DNA from: Variovorax sp. OAS795
Lineage (GTDB): Bacteria > Pseudomonadota > Gammaproteobacteria > Burkholderiales > Burkholderiaceae_C
Direction of reading: 5' to 3'
Assembly (NCBI RefSeq): GCF_040546685.1
Contig: NZ_JBEPOH010000002.1
Coordinates: 558,001-622,000, forward strand
Length of the DNA: 64,000 nt
How positions within the stretch are numbered: position 1 is the stretch's first letter; every line of letters starts with the position of its first letter. A model generated the notes under the pieces. It searched no databases. It was not told where the DNA came from and was given only the letters and a program-made list of their open reading frames with translations. Below are positions 25,219-34,334 of this stretch, piece by piece. The position numbers and the translations under genes were made by a program.

Positions 25219-26070
25219 TTACTCCGCAATCTTGAGGTTGGAAAAAACGTCGGATTGCTCGAGTGCGCGCTCGACGCAGGCCGTGAAGAGCTTCCGGTCG
25301 ATGGCATCGCGATCAGGGAGAGCGGCGCTGACGGCCGCGTGGACCTTTTCACGCTCTGCAGCCTGCGCACCCTTGCTGGCAACTTCCACTGCGAATTCAT
25401 TCAACAGGATCGGTGGGCCGTCCGTGGCCCCCAGAACGACGCGTGCACGCTTGCGCGAGACATCGAAATAAGCTGCGGCACTGGCCTCGGCAAATTCGCC
25501 AGGCTTGCGGCAGACCTTGTGATACCCCCAGCGCGTCGTGGGCGTCTCGGATGGCACAAGAATGGCCACGATCAACTCGTCAGCCTCGAGCACCGTCGTA
25601 TAGGCGCCGAGCATGAGGCCGTCCGCCTCGATCGTGCGTTCTCCACGCGGCGACCTGACCACGATGCGCGCACAAAGTGCAGCGAGCGTCACGACCCAGT
25701 CCGCTGCAGGATCTGCATGCGCCAAGCTACCTCCGACGGTGCCGCGGCTGCGGATCGCCCGGTAAGCGATCCCTCCTGCGACCTGACGCATGGGATGCGC
25801 CGCCAGCGGCGGGTACACGCCATCCTCGATCTCGGCATGCGTGACGGCTGCGCCGATCTCGACCCACTCGTCCTTGCGACTGACCGCGCGCAGCGCTGCA
25901 ATATTGGCGACGTCGACCACTTGAGCCGGTCGCGCCAGTCTCAAGTTGAGCATCGGACCGAAGGATTGACTTCCACTCATCGCCTTTGCCGTGCCGCCGC
26001 CGTTGGCCAGCAACTCGATCGCCTCATCCACGTCGAAGGCCCGCGTGTATGCAAATTTCGCAGCCTTCAT
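25219..26070 (-). CDS. molybdenum hydroxylase medium subunit, FAD-binding (CoxM-like)
   Basis: 283 residues, the normal size. The FAD motifs are GGGTAKAMSGSQSF near residue 25-40 and AIRSRGTVGGSLAHADPAAD near 100-120. It passes electrons from the iron-sulfur centres to an acceptor during ring hydroxylation of the pyridine acid. Its start overlaps the end of the large subunit gene (ATGA) and the small subunit gene follows closely, so the three form one complex. Confidence 0.92.
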   Translation of the reverse strand: MKAAKFAYTRAFDVDEAIELLANGGGTAKAMSGSQSFGPMLNLRLARPAQVVDVANIAALRAVSRKDEWVEIGAAVTHAEIEDGVYPPLAAHPMRQVAGGIAYRAIRSRGTVGGSLAHADPAADWVVTLAALCARIVVRSPRGERTIEADGLMLGAYTTVLEADELIVAILVPSETPTTRWGYHKVCRKPGEFAEASAAAYFDVSRKRARVVLGATDGPPILLNEFAVEVASKGAQAAEREKVHAAVSAALPDRDAIDRKLFTACVERALEQSDVFSNLKIAE

Positions 26071-28448
26071 CTGACGACCTCCGCTTCTAGCTTCGCGCTT
26101 TCGAGGGCCTTGAGCAAGCGACGCGGTGTCAGGGGCGTCATCAGCACCTCGGCAGCACCTGTGCCTCGCAACGCGTCGTTTACGGCATTGAAGATCACCG
26201 CCGGCGGCGCGATTGCACCCCCCTCCCCCACGCCCTTGGCACCGAATTCGGTGTGAGGCGAAGGTGTCTCGAAGTGCTCGATACGGATGCGCGGCACTTC
26301 CGTGGCGCCAGGCAAGATGTAGTCGGCCAGCGTGGAAGCCAGGGGCTGGCCTTGGTCGTCGTATGGGCTTTCTTCATACATCGCGGTGCCGATGCCCTGC
26401 GCGATGCCCCCGATGGTCTGCCCCTCCACGATCATCGGATTGACCATGGTGCCGCAATCCTCGACGACGACGTAGTCGAGGATCTCGACCTCGCCAGTCT
26501 GCGTATCGACGGCGAGAACGACGGCATGGGTGGCATACGTGAAGGTACCCGTGTCGACTTTGGGCTTGTACGCACGCGAAACCTCCAGTCCACCGAGATG
26601 AACGTTCTCGGGCAGGTCCTGTGGCGTGAGATACCACGCGCCGCCCACTGTGGACAGGGGAATCGACTTTTCCCCGGCGACGGCGAACCCCTCGACCAAT
26701 GCGACGGTCTGCGGGTCCACGCCCATGAGATACCCGGCGATCGACTGGATGCGAGGCAACAGTTCCTTGCACGCCGTCGAGATGGCGCCGCCCGACATGA
26801 CGGTGGCCCGGGAGGCGTAGGTGCCCGAGGAGAAGGGCGTGAGCGCGGTGTCGCCATGCACGACCCGGATCCGGGACACAGGAATGCCAAGTACATCGTT
26901 GGCGATCTGCGCAAAGCTGGTCTCCATGCCTTGGCCATGCGAGTGCACGCCGACGCGCACTTCCAGTCCGCCATCCGCGGTCATCCTGACGACCGCCTGA
27001 TCGAAGCCAGGCACAACCGGCAACCCCCAGTTGGCGAAAACAGTCGTGCCGTGGGCAGACTGCTCCGTATAAGTTGCCGTTCCGAACCCGATCCGGCGTC
27101 CGTCCGGCTCTCCCCGGGCTTGCCGCTCGCGGACTGCAGCGAGTCCGATCATCTCCACGGCTCGGCGCAGGCTCGCGGGAAAGTCGCCACTGTCAAAGTG
27201 CTTGTTGGCCACGTTGACGTAGGGCATGGCGGCGGCGGGGACCAGGTTGTCCATGCGGACCTCCCAGGGCTCTCGGCCCACTTCACGCGCCACGGCATCC
27301 ATGAGAAGTTCGATCGCGAAACACACGCCGGTGCGCGCCACGCCGCGGTAGGCCATGAAGCCCGGCTTGTTGGTTGCGACACACAAAGTCTCGCAGCGAT
27401 AGCCGCGGAAGGTGTAGGGGCCCGGCAGGTTACCGATCGCCTGGCCAGGTTCCAGACCGACGAAGAACGGATAGTAGGAATACGCACCGCCGTCGATGGT
27501 GATGACAGCGTCCAAAGCGAGCAGCTTTCCCGTCCGATCCGCGTAGGCAGTGAGCTGGTAGTGATGCTGCCGCGTGTTGGCGCCGACGATCAGATGCTCG
27601 CGCCGATCCTCGAGATAGCGGAACGGCGTTCGGTACGTCTTGGCCAGCCAGGCAACGCACAGATCTTCGGGGTACAGCTGCCCCTTGTAGCCAAAGGCGC
27701 CCCCGACATCAGGGGACACCACGCGCACCGCTTCCTCGTTCATCGAGAGGTGCTGGGCGATACCGACGCGCAGCAGATGCGGGACTTGCGTCGCGCTGAC
27801 GACCACGAGTTGATCGGCCTGGAAGTCCCAGTAGGCCAGCACCGACTTTCCCTCCAGCGGCACGATGCACTGACGCGACAGCTCGACGGTGCGGCTGACC
27901 TTCACCTCCGCCTTCGCGGCAAGCTCATCGAAGTCGCGATTGGCCCGCAGCGTGAGAAAGACATTGTCTTTCCACCCGGGGTGAAGGAAGTCATCCGTCG
28001 CCGCAAGCGAGGACTCGGCGCCGTGGTAGACGGGCAGCTCGTCGTAGCAAACCTGCACCTCCTCGAGCAGGTCTTCCGCCACTGCACGGGTTGGCGCAAC
28101 AGCCATGGCGATCGCCTCGCCCACATGCCGGACCTTGCCCGAAGCCAGCGGCGGCAAGGCCGAGTACTGGTATGTGGGCAGCGAAGAAGGCGAGCCGATG
28201 TCCGCCGCGTCCAGCATCATCTCGCGCAAGAACACCTTGCCCGCGAGCTCTTCCGGAATCTCGACACCCGTGATGGTGGCATGCGCCAGAGGGCTGCGCA
28301 GGAACGCGACCTCCTGGAGACCCGGCAGCACGAAGTCGCCCACGAAGTTGCCTTTGCCCACCATATGGCGCGCGTCCTCCTTGCGAGGCACCCGGGCTCC
28401 GATGCCTTCGCGCTTGAGCACTCTCGCCGGAATGTCTGCCTGGTTCAT
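26067..28448 (-). CDS. molybdenum hydroxylase large subunit (CoxL/xanthine dehydrogenase family)
   Basis: 793 residues from the ATG at 28448, preceded by AAGGAAACGC; an in-frame ATG 14 codons upstream is less likely. The molybdopterin domain shows DVGGAFGYKG, MAYRGVARTG, HSHGQGMETSFAQI and the catalytic Glu in GVGEGGAIAPPAV. Enzymes of this family hydroxylate N-heterocyclic rings with oxygen from water. With the downstream 2,5-dihydroxypyridine genes, the best guess is hydroxylation of picolinate (or nicotinate) at carbon 6. It is the first gene of the minus-strand operon and faces the divergent promoter region. Confidence 0.9.
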   Translation of the reverse strand: MNQADIPARVLKREGIGARVPRKEDARHMVGKGNFVGDFVLPGLQEVAFLRSPLAHATITGVEIPEELAGKVFLREMMLDAADIGSPSSLPTYQYSALPPLASGKVRHVGEAIAMAVAPTRAVAEDLLEEVQVCYDELPVYHGAESSLAATDDFLHPGWKDNVFLTLRANRDFDELAAKAEVKVSRTVELSRQCIVPLEGKSVLAYWDFQADQLVVVSATQVPHLLRVGIAQHLSMNEEAVRVVSPDVGGAFGYKGQLYPEDLCVAWLAKTYRTPFRYLEDRREHLIVGANTRQHHYQLTAYADRTGKLLALDAVITIDGGAYSYYPFFVGLEPGQAIGNLPGPYTFRGYRCETLCVATNKPGFMAYRGVARTGVCFAIELLMDAVAREVGREPWEVRMDNLVPAAAMPYVNVANKHFDSGDFPASLRRAVEMIGLAAVRERQARGEPDGRRIGFGTATYTEQSAHGTTVFANWGLPVVPGFDQAVVRMTADGGLEVRVGVHSHGQGMETSFAQIANDVLGIPVSRIRVVHGDTALTPFSSGTYASRATVMSGGAISTACKELLPRIQSIAGYLMGVDPQTVALVEGFAVAGEKSIPLSTVGGAWYLTPQDLPENVHLGGLEVSRAYKPKVDTGTFTYATHAVVLAVDTQTGEVEILDYVVVEDCGTMVNPMIVEGQTIGGIAQGIGTAMYEESPYDDQGQPLASTLADYILPGATEVPRIRIEHFETPSPHTEFGAKGVGEGGAIAPPAVIFNAVNDALRGTGAAEVLMTPLTPRRLLKALESAKLEAEVVR

Positions 28449-28564
28449 GCGTTTCCTTTTCCTTGACTGATTTTCCCGGGCGCGCCGCACGGCATGCGTG
28501 GCACGGAGGCACTGTGTCGGCGATTCAGCGCCAGCCGCTCCGTTTCATGACTTCCGTTCTATTT

Positions 28565-28577
28565 TATGACAGTACAC
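28565..28577 (+). promoter_or_regulatory. operator-like repeat, hydroxylase side
   Basis: TATGACAGTACAC matches the copy at 28781 in 12 of 13 bases and has the same orientation. It lies just downstream of the predicted minus-strand -10 box, over the expected transcription start, a position suited to a repressor such as the MarR protein. Confidence 0.5.
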
Positions 28578-28584
28578 GTGCAGA

Positions 28585-28613
28585 AGTATAGACGTGATGA
28601 TCCGGCCTGTGAA
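28585..28613 (-). promoter_or_regulatory. predicted sigma-70 promoter of the minus-strand operon
   Basis: On the minus strand TTCACA (28613-28608) and TATACT (28590-28585) are 17 bases apart, each one or two bases off consensus. Transcription would start near 28578, leaving a leader of about 130 bases before the large hydroxylase subunit. Confidence 0.5.
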
Positions 28614-28754
28614 GCAAGCGGTTCTCGATGAAAACCCTGACACATTGACTTCACTCATTCGGTGCGTTTGCCAGTGGCTACGCACCCTTTTCACCCGTCG
28701 GCCAGGTGCAACCTCATCCACTCTGGTGCAGCCCCACCAAGTACAAACCCGTAC

Positions 28755-28783
28755 TTGAAAAGACGATCTGATCCGCCTAATAT
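28755..28783 (+). promoter_or_regulatory. predicted sigma-70 promoter of the plus-strand operon
   Basis: TTGAAA (28755-28760) and TAATAT (28778-28783) have the ideal 17-base spacer. The start would be near 28790, about 44 bases before the ferredoxin gene. The operator-like repeat at 28781-28793 overlaps the -10 box. Confidence 0.6.
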
Positions 28784-28793
28784 GACAGTTCAC
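28781..28793 (+). promoter_or_regulatory. operator-like repeat, Rieske side
   Basis: TATGACAGTTCAC repeats the sequence at 28565 with one change. It overlaps the -10 box of the plus promoter and continues into CAGT-N2-ACTG, a small palindrome. Binding here would block RNA polymerase. Confidence 0.5.
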
Positions 28794-28833
28794 TGAGTAT
28801 TTATTTTAGGTCTTTCAACAGCAGGATGGAGCC

Positions 28834-29151
28834 ATGGATTGGATCAAGGTCGCCTCGGCGCAGGAGCTGAGCAACGATGAAGCGAAGACGGTCGACGTCG
28901 CTGGCCACGGTGTTGCGCTGTACCGGATCGATGACGAGTTTTTCGCCACGGACAGTTTGTGCACCCATGCCACCGCGCTGCTGTCGGAGGGGTACGTGGA
29001 AGACGGTTGTGTCGAATGCCCCTTGCATCAGGGCCGCTTCGACATTCGGACGGGCAAAGCAATGTGTGCGCCGGTCACCGTGGACCTGCGCACTTACGCC
29101 GTGAAGCGGGAGGGCGACCACATCTACGTGTTGTCGCCTGCTGGCAAATGA
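28834..29151 (+). CDS. Rieske-type [2Fe-2S] ferredoxin of a ring hydroxylase
   Basis: 105 residues, the standard size. The cluster ligands are Cys43-x-His45 and Cys62-x2-His65 (CTH and CPLH). It carries electrons from the reductase encoded next to the Rieske oxygenase at 30431, like the naphthalene-dioxygenase-type ferredoxins. The gene is first in the plus-strand pic-like operon and its stop overlaps the reductase start. Confidence 0.92.
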   Translation: MDWIKVASAQELSNDEAKTVDVAGHGVALYRIDDEFFATDSLCTHATALLSEGYVEDGCVECPLHQGRFDIRTGKAMCAPVTVDLRTYAVKREGDHIYVLSPAGK

Positions 29152-30401
29152 CCTCGCGCGGCATCGTCATCGTCGGTGCGGGCCAGTCGGCAGCCGTGGC
29201 GGCCCAGGCCCTGCGCGAGCATGGTTACAGCGGGCGCATCACGATGCTGGGTCGGGAGCGCCACAGACCGTACGAGCGCCCGGCTTTGTCCAAGGCCGCC
29301 CTGGTGGCTGCCGGGGACCCCAGGCTCGACGTCCTCACGGACGAATCCTGGACGCGCAGCAAGATCGACCTGCGCAGCGGCAGCGATGCGGTTGCATTGG
29401 ATCTTCTGCAGCAGCAGGTTCGCCTTGCGAACGGGCAGGTGCTCGAGTACGAGATCTGCCTGATCGCCACCGGCGGTGAGGCCACCACGCTCGCAGCCGC
29501 GACGGCCGGCCGTCCGGGTGTGCACTACCTGCGCACCCAGGATGACGCGCGCAGGCTGCGGGCAGCCCTTCAAGGAACGCCGCGGGTCGCGATTCTGGGC
29601 GGTGGTTTCCTCGGCCTCGAAATTGCCAACTCGGCACTGTCCGCAGGCGCTTCGGTGACGGTGATCGAACGTGCGACATCCCTGCTCGATCGCTTTGTGC
29701 CGCCGGGGGCGTCGGCATGGCTTGCATCGCGAATGCGGGCGGCGGGCGCAAGGCTCCTGCTCGGCGCTTCCTGCAGCGGCGTTCATTCAGTGCCCGTCGA
29801 TCGGTTGTGCCTGACCACCAGCACTGGCGATCTTGAAGTGGATGAGGTGATCATTGCCATCGGCCTCTCTCCCAACGACGCGCTGGCCCGCGATGCGGGG
29901 CTGGAGATCGCGGCAGGCGGCGGCATTCTGGTCGACGCGTCCTGCCGCACGAGCAACGAACACGTGTTTGCATGTGGCGACTGCACCAGCCAGCGTCGCC
30001 CGGGCCAGGCTGTGCCAACGCGCATCGAATCCTGGCAAAACGCGAATGAGCAGGCGCGCACTGCCGCCGCTGCCATGCTGGGCGCGCCTCTTCCTGCGCC
30101 CGCGCTGCCCTGGTTCTGGACCGACCAGGGAAAACACAACATCCAGATGCTGGGCCTGCCGTCCCGCGATCTCGAATATGTGCGCCGCGGCGACCCCGCC
30201 AACGACAAGGTGCTGTGGATCGGCCATCGGGGTTCTGTCCCATTGCACGGCGTCGCCATCAATGCAGGCGCCGATTTGCGAGCCGTTCGCCCTCTCTTCG
30301 AACGCGGGCAGCCCGTGCGGTTGGAGGACTTTCAACGGGACGCCACCAACCTGCGCGCCTGGGCCAAGCAGATGCAAGCCGACACCGCGACACCCGCTTA
30401 A
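29148..30401 (+). CDS. FAD-dependent ferredoxin reductase (NAD(P)H)
   Basis: 417 residues. The FAD motif VIVGAGQSAAVAA is at the N-terminus, the NAD-binding motif ILGGGFLGLEIA lies near residue 150, and the second FAD motif VFACGDC near residue 278. This is the BphA4/RedA type that feeds Rieske ferredoxins. It completes the three-component oxygenase with the genes at 28834, 30431 and 31738. Translation is coupled to the ferredoxin gene. Confidence 0.92.
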   Translation: MTSRGIVIVGAGQSAAVAAQALREHGYSGRITMLGRERHRPYERPALSKAALVAAGDPRLDVLTDESWTRSKIDLRSGSDAVALDLLQQQVRLANGQVLEYEICLIATGGEATTLAAATAGRPGVHYLRTQDDARRLRAALQGTPRVAILGGGFLGLEIANSALSAGASVTVIERATSLLDRFVPPGASAWLASRMRAAGARLLLGASCSGVHSVPVDRLCLTTSTGDLEVDEVIIAIGLSPNDALARDAGLEIAAGGGILVDASCRTSNEHVFACGDCTSQRRPGQAVPTRIESWQNANEQARTAAAAMLGAPLPAPALPWFWTDQGKHNIQMLGLPSRDLEYVRRGDPANDKVLWIGHRGSVPLHGVAINAGADLRAVRPLFERGQPVRLEDFQRDATNLRAWAKQMQADTATPA

Positions 30402-30430
30402 ACCACCTCTCTCAAAGCTAAGGAGCTTTC

Positions 30431-31741
30431 ATGTATCAATCGCAGGCGCTCATCGGCATCACGAATGCCCGAAAGAACCCGCCCCTGGAACAGTGCGTCT
30501 GGCCAGCGGACGCCATGAACAACATTCCGGACTGGGTCTACACCAGCCAGGCGATCTATGACCAGGAGATCGAGCGCATCTTTCGGGGGGACACCTGGAA
30601 CTTTGTCGCCCTGGAAGCGGAGATTCCCAACCCGGGCGACTACAAGCGCGGGTATGTGGGCGCCACGGCCGTCGTGATCGCTCGCGCAGAGGACAACACG
30701 ATTTCCGTCTTCGAAAACCGCTGTGCCCATCGCGGCGCGGAGTTCTGTCGCTCCAGCCAGGGAAATACGAAGGAATTCGTCTGCCCCTACCACCAATGGT
30801 CGTACGACCTCAAGGGAAACCTGCAGGGCGTCCCGTTCAAGCGCGGCATCAACAAGGTGGGCGGCATGCCGGCGGACTTCAAGAACGCCGACCACGGCAC
30901 CCGCCAGTTGCGCGTGGCCACACGCAACGGTGTGATCTTCGCCACCTACTCCGACAAGACCCCCCCGTTGGAGGAGTACATGACCAAGGAGATCGTCGAG
31001 GAGTTCGACGTCCCCTTTTCGGGCAAGAGACTCAAGATCCTGGGCTATTGCCGCAACGAGCTCCCGTGCAACTGGAAGATGTACCACGAGAACCTCAAGG
31101 ATCCATACCACGCGACCCTGCTTCATTCGTTTCTCGTGGTGTTCGGCCTGCTGGTTCCCGGCATCAAGTCCATCGTGTTTGCAGACAAGGCGCACGGTCG
31201 CCATGGCTTCATGGCATCGGCCAAGCCGGACGAGATCTATGCCACTGTCGCCGCCGACGACAAGGCGGAGATGCGATCCTTCAGCGACAACCTCCGGTTG
31301 CGCGATGAACGGTTCCTGGACTATGTACGGGAGTTCAATTCGCCCTGGTCGGCCAACATGATGACCATGTGGCCGAATCTCATCGTTCAACGCCAGATGA
31401 ACACGATGGGTGTGCGCCAGATCATCCCGAACGGTCCGAACAGCATGGTGATGCAGTGGACGATGTTCGGATACGAGAATGACACACCGGAAATGACCCG
31501 GCACCGCCTTCGTCAGGGCAACCTGATGGGCCCGGCCGGCTTCCTGGGCCTCGAGGACAACGAGGCATTGAAGTTCGTGCAGGAAGGCCTGCGCAACTCG
31601 TCCACTGGCAACAACGTCGTCAAGCTCGATGCCGGCCATCAGGGCACGGCACGCAATCTCATTTCAGAGTCCTGTATCCGCTCCCTCTACCGGTACTACC
31701 GGGACGTGATGGACATCCGTGTCGCGGAGAAAGCAGCATGA
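30431..31741 (+). CDS. Rieske non-heme iron oxygenase, alpha subunit
   Basis: 436 residues. The Rieske ligands are Cys98-x-His100 and Cys118-x2-His121 (CAHRG, CPYHQW). The mononuclear iron site has His227 and His232 in NLKDPYHATLLH, with Asp224 as the bridging residue. The sequence style is that of salicylate 5-hydroxylase and anthranilate-type oxygenases, which add one or two hydroxyl groups to an aromatic acid. In this operon it probably hydroxylates a hydroxypicolinate before decarboxylation, as assigned to the PicB step in the known pathway. Substrate is inferred from context. Confidence 0.9.
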   Translation: MYQSQALIGITNARKNPPLEQCVWPADAMNNIPDWVYTSQAIYDQEIERIFRGDTWNFVALEAEIPNPGDYKRGYVGATAVVIARAEDNTISVFENRCAHRGAEFCRSSQGNTKEFVCPYHQWSYDLKGNLQGVPFKRGINKVGGMPADFKNADHGTRQLRVATRNGVIFATYSDKTPPLEEYMTKEIVEEFDVPFSGKRLKILGYCRNELPCNWKMYHENLKDPYHATLLHSFLVVFGLLVPGIKSIVFADKAHGRHGFMASAKPDEIYATVAADDKAEMRSFSDNLRLRDERFLDYVREFNSPWSANMMTMWPNLIVQRQMNTMGVRQIIPNGPNSMVMQWTMFGYENDTPEMTRHRLRQGNLMGPAGFLGLEDNEALKFVQEGLRNSSTGNNVVKLDAGHQGTARNLISESCIRSLYRYYRDVMDIRVAEKAA

Positions 31742-32253
31742 AGGAGCGGCTCGCCTATGCCAAGGCCAGCATCTCGCCGCGACGCGCCGCCGAGCTGCGC
31801 GCCGAGATCGAGTCGTTTCACGTCGAATACTGCGCTGCCTTGGATGCGAACGAGGTCGAACGCTGGCCAGACTTCTTCAGCGAGGAAGCGACGTACCGCG
31901 TGACATCGCGCCAGAACGCGCTTCTGAACATGCCCGTGGGACTCATCTACTGCGAGGGCCTGAACATGATCATCGATCGCGCCCTTGCCGTAGCGCACTC
32001 GCAGATGTTCGCGCCGCGACACATGCTGCATGTCCTGGGTATTGCGCGCGTACTGCAAGAGACAGGAGACGCTATCAGCTCCCAGACGCCCTTCATCTTG
32101 CTGCAGACCCTGGTGGAGGGCCCATCGACGGTGCATCTCGCCGGGGTCTATCACGACCGCTTCGTGCGCGAAGGCGACCGGCTGCTCCTTGCCAGCCGCG
32201 AAGTGGTCCACGACACGGAAATTCTCGACACCGCCTTGGCGTACCCGGTCTGA
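31738..32253 (+). CDS. aromatic-ring hydroxylase beta subunit
   Basis: 171 residues with the SnoaL/NTF2-like cone fold of ring-hydroxylating dioxygenase small subunits (HVEYCAALDANEVERWPDFF, SRQNALLNMPVGLIYCEG and a closing YHDRFVREGDRLLLASREVVHDTE). It has a structural role in the alpha-beta oxygenase and may influence substrate choice. The start overlaps the alpha subunit stop (ATGA). Confidence 0.9.
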   Translation: MKERLAYAKASISPRRAAELRAEIESFHVEYCAALDANEVERWPDFFSEEATYRVTSRQNALLNMPVGLIYCEGLNMIIDRALAVAHSQMFAPRHMLHVLGIARVLQETGDAISSQTPFILLQTLVEGPSTVHLAGVYHDRFVREGDRLLLASREVVHDTEILDTALAYPV

Positions 32254-32271
32254 GGCCACTTAGGAAAGACT

Positions 32272-33267
32272 ATGAATCAAACCCCAAAAATCGCGCTGGA
32301 GGAGCACTTCTCCGCTCCCGGCTTCGACGCGTACTCGGCTCCCTATACGCGAGCGCTTCCCGCCGAATTCGTCGCCAAGCTCGACGCCAGGCTGGCCGAC
32401 TTCGACGACCAGCGCCTTGCGGAGATGGACGCAGGGAACATCGAGTACGTCGTGCTGTCGCAAACGATGCCTGGTGTACAGGCTGAGACGGATCGCGACA
32501 CCGCCATCCGCCGAGCGCGCGAGAACAACGAGTTCCTCGTCGAACGCGTGTCGCGCCATCCGCAACGTTTCGCCGCCTTTGCCCACGTGGCCATGCAGGA
32601 TCCGGCCGCCGCAGCAGAGGAGCTGGAACGAACGGTCGTCGAGTATGGCTTCAAAGGCGCAATGATCAACGGCCATACCCTGGGCCGCTACTACGAAGGT
32701 AGCGCATTCGATGTGTTCTGGGAGCGCGCGCAGGCGCTCGGAGTGCCCATCTATCTGCATCCCAACGCGTTCAGCCAGGCACCGGCTCTGCTGGAAGGCA
32801 TGCCGGTGCTCCAGGGCGCTGCGTGGGGTTGGGGCGTGGAGACGGCGGGCCATGCGTTGCGCCTGCTGTTCGGCGGGGTGTTCGACCGGTTCCCGCGCCT
32901 CACCCTGGTCTTGGGCCACATGGGGGAGGCCCTGCCATACCAGCGCTGGCGCATGGACAGCCGCTTCGCCGCGTATCCGTCCGGCATCAAGTTGGCGCGC
33001 AAACCGAGCGAGTACATCGGCAGCAACATCCTGATCACCACGTCCGGGGTGTGCTCTGCACCGGCATTGCTGGGTGCCATTGGCGAGCTCGGGGCAGAGG
33101 CCGTGCTCTTTTCGGTGGACTACCCCTATGAGTCAACCGCCGCGGCCTGCACCTTCATTGAAGACGCACCGCTCGACGACAGGACCCGGGCGCAGGTGTG
33201 CCATGGCAATGCGCGCCGGCTCTTCAAGCTAGGCAGCCCGGAAGACCTGGCGCTGCTGCAGTTCTGA
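32272..33267 (+). CDS. picC: amidohydrolase-family non-oxidative decarboxylase, candidate 3,6-dihydroxypicolinate decarboxylase
   Basis: 331 residues of the gamma-resorcylate/2,3-dihydroxybenzoate decarboxylase type. Metal ligands are visible: Glu10 and His12 in ALEEHF, His163 in YLHPN and Asp283 in SVDYPYE. Such enzymes remove CO2 from hydroxylated aromatic acids without a cofactor. Between a ring hydroxylase and a 2,5-dihydroxypyridine dioxygenase, the fitting job is 3,6-dihydroxypicolinate to 2,5-dihydroxypyridine (PicC). This argues for picolinate over nicotinate as the substrate, because the classical nicotinate route needs no separate decarboxylase. Confidence 0.83.
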   Translation: MNQTPKIALEEHFSAPGFDAYSAPYTRALPAEFVAKLDARLADFDDQRLAEMDAGNIEYVVLSQTMPGVQAETDRDTAIRRARENNEFLVERVSRHPQRFAAFAHVAMQDPAAAAEELERTVVEYGFKGAMINGHTLGRYYEGSAFDVFWERAQALGVPIYLHPNAFSQAPALLEGMPVLQGAAWGWGVETAGHALRLLFGGVFDRFPRLTLVLGHMGEALPYQRWRMDSRFAAYPSGIKLARKPSEYIGSNILITTSGVCSAPALLGAIGELGAEAVLFSVDYPYESTAAACTFIEDAPLDDRTRAQVCHGNARRLFKLGSPEDLALLQF

Positions 33268-33290
33268 CACTTCACTCCAAAGGACGAAAA

Positions 33291-34334
33291 ATGGCAGTCA
33301 GCGATTCTCAAATGATCAAGGCCTGGGACGAAGTCCTGAAGCTCAGCAAAGTGGCGCGCGGACAGACGGTCTCGATCTTGTGCGGCCCCCACACGCACCC
33401 TCAGACCCTCCAGACAGCAACGATCGCAGCGCAGGCCGCGGGCGCAATCGTGACCAGGATCGAGTTGCAACCCATCAACGCGGAGAAGGCCACCAGCCGC
33501 GACCTGATGAACTACCTGGGCGCAACGCCCCTGACCAACAACCCGGCCGCGCTGGCGGCGATGAAGAACAGTGACCTCGTCCTGGATTTGATGCTGCTGC
33601 TGTTCTCGCCCGAGCAGATGGAGATCCTGGAATCTGGAACGAAGATCCTACTTGCGGTGGAGCCGCCGGAGGTACTGGTGCGCGCGCTCCCGACCGAAGC
33701 CGATCGCAAGCGCGTACTGGACGCTTCGAAACTGCTCAAGAAGGCAAAGAGGATGCACGTGACCTCGCCGGCGGGCACGGACGTGATGTTCCAGCTCGGC
33801 GAATTTCCGGTCATCAGCGAGTACGGCTTCTGTGAGGAACCCGGGCGTTGGGACCATTGGCCGAGCGGCTTCCTCTTTACCTTCGCCAATGAAGGCGGCA
33901 GCGACGGCACCATCGTGATCGATCGCGGCGACATCCTGCTGCCGCAGAAGAACTACGTCTCGGACAAGATCACGATGAATCTGAGCGGTGGTTTCGTGCG
34001 CAGCATCGAAGGTGACGTCGACGCCGCCCTGCTGCGCGAGTTCATGGAAGCCTACAAGGACCCCGAGGCCTACGCCATCGCGCACATCGGCTGGGGGATG
34101 CAGCCACGGTGCTACTGGCACACACTGTCGCTGATGGACCGCGAGGCGACGACTGGCCAGGATGCGCGCTCGTTCGAAGGCAATTTCCTGTTCTCTCTCG
34201 GGCCGAACAACGAGGCCGGCGGTTCTCGCACAACGCCTTGCCACCTCGACATTCCGCTGCGCAATTGCACGGTGACGCTGGATGACATCGTCGTGGTTCG
34301 CGACGGCAAGGTGATCGACGGGGCTTTCCAATGA
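33291..34334 (+). CDS. nicX: 2,5-dihydroxypyridine 5,6-dioxygenase (NicX/PicD type)
   Basis: 347 residues from the ATG at 33291. The iron ligands fall at His265 (AHIGWG), His318 and Asp320 (CHLDIPLRN), identical in number to Pseudomonas putida NicX. Segments such as PGRWDHWPSGFLFT and LLAVEPPEVL also match. It opens the ring of 2,5-dihydroxypyridine to N-formylmaleamate using Fe(II) and oxygen. This gene fixes the central intermediate of the cluster. It is coupled to the following amidase gene by overlap. Confidence 0.95.
   Translation: MAVSDSQMIKAWDEVLKLSKVARGQTVSILCGPHTHPQTLQTATIAAQAAGAIVTRIELQPINAEKATSRDLMNYLGATPLTNNPAALAAMKNSDLVLDLMLLLFSPEQMEILESGTKILLAVEPPEVLVRALPTEADRKRVLDASKLLKKAKRMHVTSPAGTDVMFQLGEFPVISEYGFCEEPGRWDHWPSGFLFTFANEGGSDGTIVIDRGDILLPQKNYVSDKITMNLSGGFVRSIEGDVDAALLREFMEAYKDPEAYAIAHIGWGMQPRCYWHTLSLMDREATTGQDARSFEGNFLFSLGPNNEAGGSRTTPCHLDIPLRNCTVTLDDIVVVRDGKVIDGAFQ

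Larger units (their letters stand above)
28449..28833. promoter_or_regulatory. divergent promoter region of the pic-like operons
   Basis: This 385-base non-coding stretch separates the two divergent operons and is richer in A and T than its surroundings. It carries one predicted sigma-70 promoter for each side and a 13-base sequence, TATGACAGTWCAC, once over each predicted start site. I see no gene inside it. Confidence 0.7.

Noticed and set aside
26253..28466. 737-codon open frame on the plus strand opposite the hydroxylase large subunit
   Set aside because: Composition is that of a GC-rich mirror frame, with no motif or ribosome site; the minus-strand gene has all molybdopterin motifs.
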